Source: Calamus simplicifolius
Lineage: Eukaryota; Streptophyta; Magnoliopsida; Arecales; Arecaceae
DNA length: 64,000 nt
NCBI GenBank assembly: GCA_900491605.1
Contig: UESW01004075.1
Location: 701,587-765,586 of the forward strand
Reading direction: 5' to 3'
The number at the start of each line of letters is the position of its first letter. The first letter of the stretch is position 1. This document shows positions 35,216-44,949 of this stretch, one piece after another. The notes below the pieces were generated by a model. That model was not told the origin of the DNA. It was given only the letters and a program-made list of their open reading frames with translations, and ran no database searches. Position numbers and translations under genes: made by a program.

Positions 35216-36180
35216 ATGATTGATTTAGACAAATTGTCTACTAATAATCATTGCTTAGTTGCTAATAATGCTAATATGAATGAGATTGGTTGGTTGTGGC
35301 ATCGAAGATTAGGTCACGCAAGCACACACCTGATTTCAAAACTAATTAGAATGGATTTAGTAAAAGGTTTACCTAAATTAGATTTTGAAAATAACAAAAT
35401 ATGTGATGCATGTTAGTTTGGAAAACAAACAAGAAGTTCTTTCAAATCTAAAAATATTGTTTCAACTTCTAGGCCATTAGAGCTACTTCACATGGACCTT
35501 TTTGGACCAACTAGAACCACAAGTCTAGGAGGAAAGAAATATGGTCTTGTGATAGTAGATGATTACTCTAGATTCACTTGGGTAATGTTTTTAGCTCACA
35601 AAGATGAGACTTTCTCGATATTCATGAAATTCTTCAAGAAAGTAACTAATGAGAAAAACACTACCATAGTGTCTCTTAGAAGTGATCATGGAACTGAATT
35701 TGAAAATCACTTATTTGAAAGTTTTTGCAATGAAAATGGTATTAATCATAACTTTTCTGCACCTAGGACCCCACAACAAAATGGTGTAGTTGAAAGGAAA
35801 AATAGGACTCTAGAAGACATGGCCCGTACCATGCTATGTGAAAGTAAACTCCCAAAATACTTTTGGGCGGAAGCTATTAACACAGCATGTTACATCCTAA
35901 ATAGAGCTTTAATAAGACCTATTTTAAGAAAACACCTTATGAATTATGGCATGATAGAAAACCCAATATAAAATATTTTCATGCATTTGGTTGTAAATGT
36001 TTTGTTCACAATAATGGTAAAAATAATTTAGGCAAATTTGATGCTAAATCTGATGAAGGAATATTCTTAGGATACTCTACAACTAGTAAAGCATATAGAG
36101 TATTTAACAAGAAAACTTTAGTTGTTGAAGAATCCATTCATGTAGTTTTTGATGAATCTTTAGCAACCCATTCTAAAAAT
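35216..36180 (+). pseudogene. Sirevirus integrase
   Basis: The zinc-binding part (WLWHRRLGHAS near 35292, then CDAC at 35405-35413) is followed by an in-frame TAG at 35414-35416. The catalytic core runs to 35971: the first Asp in LLHMDLFGP (about 35490), the second in LRSDHGTEF (35678-35704), and Glu in NGVVERKNR (about 35790). A frame change near 35965 leads to the C-terminal FGCKCFVHNNGKNNLGKFD and FLGYS block (35985-36080). All three catalytic residues are present, so only the stop and shift inactivate it. Confidence 0.88.
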
Positions 36181-36490
36181 TGATGATGAGAAGATACAAA
36201 CTTAATTGAAAAAGATCTTGAAAAATTAAATATTGATGTATCTTTAGATCAAGAACAAGAACTAAAGATAATGATTCACCTAAGGTTGATGATACTAACA
36301 CTAATCATAATGATGTAGATCTACCTAGGGATTGGAGATATGCTTATAGTCACCCTAAGGAATTGATTATAGGTGATCCATCTCAAGGAATAAGAACTAG
36401 ATCATCTATGAGAAATATTAGTAATCATCTTGCATTTGTATCACAAATTGAACCTAAACTATTGAAGAAGCTGAAAAAGATAATAATTGG

Positions 36491-37327
36491 ATGTTAGCAA
36501 TGCAAGAAGAATTAAATCAATTCACTAGAAATAATGTATGGACCTTAGTTGAAAGACCTAAAAATCATTCTGTTATAGGATCAAAATGGATATTTAGAAA
36601 TAAACTAGATGAAAATGGCATAGTAATTAGAAACAAAGCTAGATTAGTTGCAAAAGGATATAATCAAGAAGAAGGTATTGATTTTGATGAAACCTTTGCA
36701 CCTGTAGCTAGATTAGAAGCCATTAGACTATTACTTGCATTTGCATGTCATATGAATTTTAACTTATTTCAAATGGATGTAAAAAGTGCTTTTCTAAATG
36801 GATTTATAAATGAAGAAGTATATGTAGAACAACCACCAGGTTTTGAAGATCACGAATTTTCAAATCACGTTTTTAAATTGCACAAAGCATTATATGGTTT
36901 GAAACAAGCACCTAGAGCTTGGTATGATAGATTAAGTAAATTTTTAATTGAAAATGATTTTATAAGAGGAAATGTTGATAAAACATTGTTTTTGAAAAGA
37001 AAAGGTAAGGATTTATTAGTAGTTCAAATATATGTTGATGATATCATTTTTGGTGCTACTAACAATATTCTATGTCAAGAGTTTGCTAAGTTGATGCAGG
37101 GCGAATTTGAAATGAGCATGATGGGAGAACTCAACTTCTTCCTTGGACTCCAAATCAAACAAAGCAAAGAGGGAATCTTTATCAACCAAACAAAGTACAC
37201 AAGAGAAATTTTAAAGAAGTTTGGTATGGAATCAATTAAACCCCTCGGAACACCAATGAGTCCTTCATGCAAGCTGGACAAAGATGAAGAAGGTAAGAAG
37301 ATTGATCAAAATATTATCGAGGTATAA
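36491..37327 (+). pseudogene. Sirevirus reverse transcriptase
   Basis: 278 open codons with the full Copia RT order: NNVWTLVERPKNHSVIGSKW, then KARLVAKGYNQEEGIDFDETF, then FNLFQMDVKSAFLNG (first catalytic Asp), then LHKALYGLKQAPRAWYD, and VVQIYVDDIIFGAT with an intact YVDD box. The segment 36180-36490 between integrase and RT is degraded linker. The frame ends at 37327 and continues after shifts into RNase H. This is the best-preserved gene of the element. Confidence 0.9.
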
Positions 37328-37920
37328 TCGGATCCCTACTTTACTTAACTGCAAGTAGACCCGATATAATGTTTGTGTTTGCTTATGTGCTAGATTTCAG
37401 TCTGAACCTAAAGAATCACATTTAATTGCTGTTAAAAGAATACTAAGATACTAAATGGAACTAAAAATGTAGGTTTATGGTATTCTAGAGACTCAACATT
37501 AAATCTGATTGCATACACTGATTCTGATTATGCTGGATGTAAGTTAGATAGAAAAAGCACAAGTGGTGCATGCCAATTCTTAGGAAGTAACTTAATCTCA
37601 TGGTTTAGCAAAAAGCAAAATTCAGTTGCATTATCAACTACTGAAGCTGAATATGTAGCAGCTGGAAGTTGCTGTGCTCAAATCCTATGGATTAAGCGAC
37701 AACTTGAAGACTATGGTATCACACTTGATAAAACACCTATAAGATGTGATAACACAAGTGCAATTAATCTAACTAAAAATCCAATTCAACATTCTAGAAC
37801 AAACACATAGAAATTAGATATCATTTTATAAGAGAACATGTTGCAAATAATGAAATTGTCTTGACTATGTTAACACTGAAGAACAATTAGCAGATATATT
37901 TACAAAACCTTAAGTGAAGA
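37328..37920 (+). pseudogene. Sirevirus RNase H domain
   Basis: In changing frames the sequence shows LWYSRDSTLNLIAYTDSDYAG (37470-37535), KSTSGACQFLGSNLISW (37555-37605), ALSTTEAEYVAAGSC (37628-37675) and the end block RCDNTSAINLTKNP (37742-37785). The acidic residues of the RNase H site are visible in YTDSDY and TEAEY. Single-base shifts occur near 37330, 37450, 37800 and 37860. Confidence 0.85.
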
Positions 37921-38149
37921 AAGATTGTTATCTTAGAGGAGAGTTAGGGATTTGTGATCCATTAGAATGAATTTGAAACCCCTAAGGAAATTTTATCTAA
38001 AATTCTTTCAAATCCTTGATTTAAGGAAATCTTATCTAGAATTCACATCTAATTGATCTATACAAATCCAATGATTATTTTATCAATTTTTATGATCAAT
38101 TTCCGGACACATTTCAGAAATTTCATGTTTTTGCTCTGAAATGGTCTCG

Positions 38150-38335
38150 GAGCCGACTCGGTGAGTATCGGAGTCGACTCCCGGTTTCTACTGAAACTCT
38201 CGAGTCGACCCCTTCTCGGCGCGAGTCGACTCCACTTCGGGATGGTTTTCTGTGACTGTCCGGAGTCGACCCCTCGCTTTGCGGGAGCCGACTCGAAGTG
38301 GTCCCAGGTTGATTTATCTAGGGCAGAGTCGACTC
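38150..38335 (+). promoter_or_regulatory. Second phased decamer array, upstream of the envelope-like ORF (7 x GAGYCGACYC)
   Basis: Copies start at 38150, 38171, 38202, 38223, 38263, 38285 and 38326. Intervals are 21, 31, 21, 40, 22 and 41 bp, close to 2, 3, 2, 4, 2 and 4 helical turns. The last copy ends 103 bp before the ATG of the envelope-like ORF (38439). The same motif and phasing occur in the LTR U3, so this may be a second, internal control region, or a copy derived from an LTR. No TATA box is evident between array and ATG. Confidence 0.8.
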
Positions 38336-38438
38336 GCCGTTCTTTTCTAACGTCTCAATCTCTCAAAATACTCTCTCCAAAACACTTCCAGACCTTCCAA
38401 ATTTCCTAGAATTCCTGATTAACCCTTCCAATCGACCA

Positions 38439-39784
38439 ATGGCCCCTAAAACTCGAGGTTCCAACCTTTGTGCGGCCGGTGTTAAGAGGAAGAGAGCCGT
38501 GAGGAAGACCGTAAGGCGTCCGGTTCGTGAGCCATCACCTAGCTCGGATTCGACATCATCTTCCTCAACTCCAAATGCTTCTCCAGCTACTGCTCCTTCT
38601 CAGGTAGATAGACTAGCTGATAGAATCATTACCACGGGAAGAAAAGTGGATTTTGAATTATTTGAGGCAGAGGGATTTCTTTTGGGAAGACAATTGATAG
38701 AGATGGGTTGGGAGAAGATCTGTTCCCTAGACTGTCCTACTTATCCCGCTCTTGTGAAGGAGTTTTATAAGAACCTGTCTAGAGGAGATAATGGTCTTAT
38801 AAGCATTGTTAGAGGAAACCGAATTTCAGTGACTATTGAGCTGCTTTCAAGATTATTGGATCTACCCATGTCAGGAACTCTACATTTTCTTCGGATGACA
38901 GATGCCCAGCACTTTCTAGATTACTTAACCGAGAAGTTGTCGGTTTTGAGGAAGTATTTGCCAATCAATTATCCTTAGAACTGAGATTGCTCCACAACAT
39001 ATGTAGTAGGATCCTTTTTCCCAAGATAGGGAGATTCGATTATGTGTCAGAAAGGGATATTTTTGTGATGGATGCTATTGTAACGGGCAAACCAATTAAC
39101 CTTCCCAGTATGATTTATGGTATATTGCTGACTGTGGAGGAAAGAGAAAATCAAGCTTGCCCTATGGTATGATCCTCACTAAATTTTCCAGAGCCAGGGG
39201 ATTGTTATTTCTGATAGTGAGCCCATGAGGAACTTGAGACACACAGATTTTTACAGCCTGGCCACTATACATAGGATGGGATTTGTTAAGAAGAATGGAA
39301 ATGGGAAAGGAAAGGGTTAGTAGAAGAAAGAGCAGAGGATGCTGAGGCACCAGGACCATCGGTTAGACACTCTTCACCTGCACCTCCGAGCCCTCCTATT
39401 TCTGCTCCTGCTCCTACCCTGCTCCATTGTTGATCAGCTTCATCTTCATCAGTTGGCTTCTCAGATATTCAATTAAGGCAACTCAAAGGCCTTTTGATGA
39501 TCAGTCAGAGAAATTAAATCAGAGTTTGAATATAAGTTATGAATCTCAAGGAAACTCTATATTCTTTGGATGACCGGATCACTAAAATTGAGTCTACTCT
39601 CAGCACTTCTTCAAAGTCTTTAAGTGGAGATCTTAAGAACATATTTGAAGAACTTAAAGATGTCTGCGGAGATGGTGAAACCTACTCTAAATGCAACGCA
39701 GAGCTACAAGATAAAATTTTGACTGCTTGCACCTTTGTGGATGAGAGGCTAAAAGACTATGTGAAAATACAACTGATGGAATGA
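38439..39784 (+). pseudogene. Envelope-like / extra ORF of the Sirevirus (broken)
   Basis: The ATG at 38439 opens 179 codons: a basic start (KRKRAVRKTVRRPVREP), a Ser/Pro-rich stretch, then a conserved helical domain (about residues 60-170, with EAEGFLLGRQLIEMGWE and LLSRLLDLPMSG). It resembles the 'putative plant transposon protein' domain found in Sirevirus third ORFs. A shift at about 38980 leads to 38987-39172 (LFPKIGRFDYVSERD), and a later open part (39539-39784) is a probable coiled coil. No signal peptide is seen. 'Envelope-like' is the customary name; I see nothing that shows membrane fusion activity. The protein's role is unknown. Confidence 0.75.
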
Positions 39785-40055
39785 AAAACATAATTGATCA
39801 TTTGACTAGGATTGTTAGGACTCATTTTAATGTATTAGATATTCAGTCCTTGCAATGTATTGAAGTTAATGTTATGTTTTACATTTTGGTATCAATGTAT
39901 TAGACACTTTGATGTATTTGACACTTTGAAGTAATGAATTATCTTTTTGAATACTCAATGTATTTCTTCCTATTATCAATGAATGAATGATTTTGTTAAA
40001 TCAAATCTTGAATGAATGATAATGTTTATTGTTTCTCTACCTTTTTGTTGATAAC

Positions 40056-40288
40056 AAAAAAGGGGAGAGTTTTATAGTTTATAACTGTATATGCATATGG
40101 GAGAAATTGATTGATTAATCAAATGATATTAAAATGATTGAATGAATGAGATGGGATATTTATTTAAGTTTCATAGGGGGAGCTACCTCATTCAGGGGGA
40201 GCCTAAGCCTATTTATGAAATCAAAATAAATTCACAAATCAATCATGCATAAACTCAATGTTTTTGTCATCATCAAAAAGGGGGAGAT
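40056..40288 (+). other. Multiple polypurine tracts before the 3' LTR
   Basis: Purine runs at 40056-40068 (AAAAAAGGGGAGAG), about 40174-40182 (AGGGGGAGC), about 40193-40202 (AGGGGGAGC), and 40275-40288 (AAAAAGGGGGAGATT), the last one directly before the LTR. Several tracts of this kind are a known mark of Sireviruses. Confidence 0.8.
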
Positions 40289-41967
40289 TGTTGGGGAGTT
40301 GTTGAAAAATTATATGCCCCAATCTTATTGATTTTGATGATTACCAAAAGCCATGCGTATATTAAAAGATGTAATGAGTTTATTTACATGAGCATGAATT
40401 TATTTAGAACAATGAATGAGAATGTTAAAGTATGACTTTAATCAAATTGAAAGTAACTTCATGTTCAATGTTTAAGCTTTCAATTAGAAATTTAATACCT
40501 CATATTGTAATCAATGAGTTTTTGGAACACTTCTTGAATTGATTCTTAATGTCAATTTTATTATATTCAAGTTAAAATAATGATTTAAAATGAATCTGGA
40601 AAGAATTTAAAGTCAATCAGAAAACTTTCTGATTTTTGATACGTTTCGGAGCCGACTCTTGAGTTTCAGAGTCGACTCCCCTCAGAGAACAGAAATAACT
40701 GTCTGTCTCGAGTCGACCAACGTAATTTCTCGAGTCGACCCCGATTCTGTCGAGTCGACTCCATGACTGTGTGAGTCGACTCCGCTCAGACACCAGAGGT
40801 ATATTTTTTTGAGCACTTCGCGAGTCGACCCCAACTTTTCATGAGTCGACCCCCGACTTTCAGGAGTCGACACTTTACTTTTCATGAGTCGACCCTTTGA
40901 CTTTCTGAACATTTCTATTTTTAGTATCACGACCTTGAGCCGACTCGGGAAAAGCATGAGTCGACTCCAGCAAATCTGGGCAAAATTTTTCCGACTGCCA
41001 ACTCAGCGTCAACGGTAAGATTTTCGATTAACGGCTATTTTTCTTTGTTTCTAACGGCTATATTTTTGCAGAATCTATAAATAGAGAAGCCGTTTTCAAA
41101 TCAAAACACACAAACCGAGAGATATTCATTTCAAGAGAAAAGAAAATAAAAATCGAAAAAACAGAGCTTCATTTGAAAAAATCCATGATTCAAAATAGAG
41201 TGAAGAAAAGAGTGTGAAATCCAAGAAAGCTCCTTCTGTGTTCAAGCTCAACAATCCAATGAAGCTTCAGAAGAAAATCCAAGAGCTATTCAAGAGCATT
41301 ACAAGTGATTTTTAACACTCAAAAGAGGAAAAGCTTAAATCAACTCCATAGTTCATTCCGTGAAGAATCCAAGCTGAGGCCAGATTCTACACTTTAAAAG
41401 AGTTGAGGAAAAGAGGAAAAGAAGAAAAGCTCAAAGCCAACCATCTGCAAAACAAGCTTTTCTAAACTTTATTCTTACATTTGTTAATCTGCTCATTGAG
41501 GAGCTTTGTAACTGAAAAACCATACTATTATTCTTTGTATCTAGTTCAATCTGGGGATTGAACTAGTTGAGGTAGTCTTACCTCGGTACAAGCTTGGCAA
41601 GCTTGGGTTAGGGTTTTTGTGCTGGTGAGCCCTTGAAAACCAGCTGGGTTCATTGTGCGCCCGGAAAAAACAACAAGTTTGAGTTGTGAGCTTGTAAAAT
41701 AACTCTGCTGTAATCTAGGGTGATTATAGTGTGGACCCAAGTGAATCTTGGGAGTGGACGTAGGTGTTGGATACACCGAACCACTATAAACTCTTTGTGT
41801 TTGCCGTGCTTTTATTGACTCCTTCTCTATCTCTTTTATTCACTGCACTTTGTATTTGCATTGCTATTGCCTTCATTCTTCTTAAGCAAAACATTTTTAA
41901 AAGGCTAATTTTTAAAGAACCCAATTCACCCCCCCCCCTCCTTCTTAGGTTGTCATCTGGGCCAACA
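40289..41967 (+). repeat. 3' LTR of the Sirevirus-like element
   Basis: 1679 bp, matching 31475-33147 throughout, including the 12-copy decamer array (40649-40967) and the TATA box near 41075. Differences are scattered substitutions and small indels. Confidence 0.95.
40649..40967 (+). promoter_or_regulatory. Phased decamer array in the 3' LTR
   Basis: The same twelve GAGYCGACYC copies as in the 5' LTR with nearly the same spacing. One site that reads GAGCCGACTC in the 5' LTR (31941) reads GAGTCGACTC here, a C/T difference inside the motif. Confidence 0.85.
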
Positions 41968-41972
41968 ATTTG

Positions 41973-42490
41973 CATGGCACTATTCATGGCCGAACACTAT
42001 TCATGGTCAAGGAGAAGATGCTGAGCACTATTCATGGCCGAGGGGAAGAGGCTGATCACTGTTCATGGTTGAGCACTATTCATGGCCGAGGCTGAGGGGG
42101 CCGAGGCCGTGGCCGAGGGAAAGAGGCCGATCACTATTCATGGCCGAGGCCGAGGGGAAGAGGCCGATCACTGTTCATGGCCGAGCATTGTTCATTGCCA
42201 AGCACTATTCATGGTCGACGACTGTTCATGGTCGAGGACAAGGGCCTAGGCCGAGTGGATAAGGCCGAAGGAAGAGGCTATCACTGTTCATGACCGAGCA
42301 TTGTTCATGGCCGAGTCCGAGGACCGAGGCCGAGGGGGCTGAGTGGCTGAGGCCAATCACTGTTCATGGCCAAGCACTATTCATGGCCGAGGCGAGAGGG
42401 CCGAGTGACTGAGGTCGAGGACCGACCCCAAAAACAACTGATCCGACCCCAGTAAGATTACCATTGCCCATGGGCTTATTGGCCCCATCA
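41973..42490 (-). repeat. Right LTR of element B, second part
   Basis: Resumes at TGCATGGCACTATTCATGG directly after the ATTTG duplication and continues through the CACTGTTCATGGCCGAG minisatellite to TTGGCCCCATCA. It is followed by GGAAT, the target duplication of element B. Confidence 0.85.
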
Positions 42491-42495
42491 GGAAT

Positions 42496-44560
42496 GATGC
42501 GGAAGTTGAGTTCATAACTTTTTTAAATCCAAAGTTTGGTTTTCTACTTGTTTTGTTAGTTTAATTTCTATTTCTGTTTTAGATAAACTTAGATATTATT
42601 TTAGTATTGGGAGTAAAAAGATTGATTTGATTTTGAACTCTCAATTGTTAGAAAGTTATTTTGTTTGATAGTTTATATAAATTGTGCTTGGCTCTTGATA
42701 ATGAATATTTTTGCTTCAATATTGAAAAGATTGCATCTAAAAGGCCTTAATCAAAGAAAAGTCCTTAATACTGTGATATAAAAATGTAAGATCGCAACTT
42801 TAAAGAAAGAGTTGAGAGACTTATAAAAAATAATATTTTATCCTCTCTCAATTTGAAGAAATGAAGACATGTGTAGACTATATCATGAGAAAATTAACGA
42901 AGTCTAAAAATAAGAGTGCAACCCAAAGTTTTAAACTCCTTAAGATAGTGTATAACATTAGTGGCTTGAGATAGTGCATATTGATATTAGTGGCCCTCTA
43001 TTGCCTACTTTATGTAGTAAAAAATATTTTATTATTTTTATTAATGACTTTCTCTTTATTGTTACCTTTATTTAAATAAAGAGAAATCAGAGGCCTTAGA
43101 AAAGTTTATAATGTTTAAAACTAAAGTTGAAAAATAATTAGAAATAGTCATCAAAATTGTTAAATATGACTATGGTGGTAAGTATTATGGCAAAAATATT
43201 GTATTTGGATAACAAATGGGACTATTCGCCAAATACTAGCAAGAATGTGGGATAGTTGCATAACATACCATGCTGGGTAGGCCTGAGCAAATCTTAAAAC
43301 ATGCAACTGCACTCTTAGGAATATGATGAGAAGCTGACAACCAAACTTTTTAAGTTTGATGTTGCTATGTTGAAAACATTTAATCCATTAATATGAGTAA
43401 GCCTAATAAATTGTTGATATTCCCTTGTTTGCATTGCAAAAAAGGTGTTATATTTGCACGAAGAAAGACAATAAATCATAAGCAATGGGTTACTGAATCT
43501 CCCTCTTCAAAAACTATTCCTAATGAAATTTTCAAGAAGATGAAATTATTGCAGAAGCATAGAACAATCTATAAGGCAAAGGAGATCTATTATTTCTGAT
43601 GATTAATGTGTATATCTTGATTAAAGTGACTATAACATTAGTCAAGTCATTGACCTTGTGACTTATAATGATGCTATCACTAGTCCTTTATCTATTATGT
43701 GGATAAATGCAATGAAAGAGAAGATGCATTCTATGGCTTAGAACAATACATGGGAGCTAGATGAAATTTTTGCAAATTACAAACCAGTTGGTTGTAAATG
43801 AGTGTATAAAACCAAAAAGGACTCCAAAGGAAAGATTGAACGTTTCAAAGCTAGACTCATGGCAAAAGATTTTACATAAAAAGTAGGCATTAATTATAAA
43901 GAGACATTTTCCTATTTTTATCAAAGACTTTTTAGGATCATTATGACAATTGTGGCTTTCAATTTGGAACATCATTAGATGAATGTAAAAAAAGCCTTCA
44001 TGAATGGTGGTTGCAAGAGAAGAAGGTCTATATGGCTCAACCCAAAGGATTCAAAGTGTCAGAGAAGGACCATTTGGTATTTAAACTTTGATGTGATGGT
44101 TTCTTTTATGGGTTTTAAGGAAAATAAAATTGATTAGTGTAATTACCATAAGGTCAGCGTGAGCAAATTTATCTTCTTTGTACCATATATGGATAATATT
44201 CTACTTGCCAACAGAGATCTTTATATGAGACTAAGGATTTATTATCCAAGTGTTTTTGATAAGAAAGATATTGAAGAGGCATCTTTTGCTCTTGGTATTG
44301 AGATCCATAAGGATAGATCTTGTAGCTTGTTGAGACTTTCTTAGAGAATCTACATCAATTGTGTGCTTAGTAGGTTTAACATGCAGAATTGTAAATTTAG
44401 AAATATGTCTATTCTAAAAGGTGACAAGTTTAGCTTTAATCAATTTATAAAAATGATCTTGAGAGAGAGTCTATTAAAGATATACCTTATATTAGTGTAG
44501 TTAGTAGCCTCATGTATGTATAGGTCTATACTAGACTAGTAGTGAGTGTTCTATGTAGAT
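42496..44560 (+). pseudogene. Old Ty1/Copia pol remnant (right part of element C)
   Basis: Plus-strand fragments in shifting frames. ERVERLIKNNILSSL near 42805 is from the integrase zinc region. HIDISGPLLPT (about 42970) and IVIKIVKYDYGGKYYG (about 43145-43190) are from the integrase core. The RT shows NNTWELDEI (43741-43767), KTKKDSKGKIERFKARLMAK (about 43805-43870) and a YMDN-type remnant of the YVDD box near 44186. There is a later block FALGIEIHKDRS near 44285. The lineage is Copia (Tork/TAR-like by the LGHISKERVERLI-type segment), distinct from the nested Sirevirus. With 25795-26552 it forms one element split by element B. No LTRs of this element were identified. Confidence 0.75.
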
Positions 44561-44949
44561 ATCTATCAAATCTTAGTTTGGAAACTTGTAACGATATTTA
44601 TATCTAAATTGGTACATTTATCTTTACAAAATAGACTATATTTTTATATGTTGACAAACTGAACTGAAAGGTTTTTAAATATTTCTGAATATTTCTGAAC
44701 TGAAATATTTATACATCTAAATTTATACAAATATTTATAGAGGCACTGGACTACCTCTATAGTTTCCTTTTTATGTGTTGACAAACCTATAGGTATATTT
44801 GTAACGATTATATTTGAATATAAGGCTGGGCTGAACTGGGCATGATTAAGTTATAATATACCAATTTAGATATAAAAACCTATAGGTGTGGTAAGAAATG
44901 ACATTATAGCAAAAATTATATAAAATATAAAGTATCTCAAATCTAAGAA
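44561..44949. other. AT-rich spacer
   Basis: No coding sequence. Short repeats (TATTTCTGAATATTTCTGAA near 44680; TTTATATGTTGACAAACTGAA near 44640 and TTTATGTGTTGACAAACCTA near 44770) may be the remains of an old LTR or of viral leader sequence. Confidence 0.4.

Larger units (their letters stand above)
31475..41967 (+). mobile_element. Sirevirus-like Ty1/Copia retrotransposon (element D), near full length
   Basis: Two 1.67-kb LTRs (31475-33147 and 40289-41967) with TGTTGGGG...CCAACA ends, and an exact target duplication ATTTG (31470-31474 and 41968-41972). TGGTATCAGAGC, complementary to initiator tRNA-Met, begins at 33150. Order: gag with two zinc knuckles, protease, integrase, RT, RNase H, then an envelope-like ORF. 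Several purine tracts (about 40056, 40175, 40193) precede the LTR-adjacent one at 40275-40288. Pol-env-like order, long LTRs and multiple polypurine tracts mark the Sirevirus (Maximus/SIRE) lineage. Stops and frame changes in every gene make this copy inactive, but it is the youngest layer of the nest. Confidence 0.93.
26553..42490 (-). mobile_element. Non-autonomous Tat-like LTR element (element B, LARD-like), hosting a nested Sirevirus
   Basis: LTRs lie at 26553-27964 and 30718-42490. The second is interrupted by the Copia element at 31475-41967. The target duplication GGAAT is exact (26548-26552 and 42491-42495). A purine-rich tract beside the left LTR and a primer-like site beside the right LTR (TTGGCACGCCAAG on minus, about 30700-30715) give minus orientation. 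The internal region of only 2.75 kb has no pol. It holds a minisatellite and traces of a gag leader. Shared blocks with element A (ACGCTCAAGT) place it in the same lineage. It would depend on proteins of an autonomous relative. Confidence 0.8.

Noticed and set aside
41764..42024. 86-codon frame at the Sirevirus LTR end
   Set aside because: Spans the junction of the LTR and element B; it is chance.
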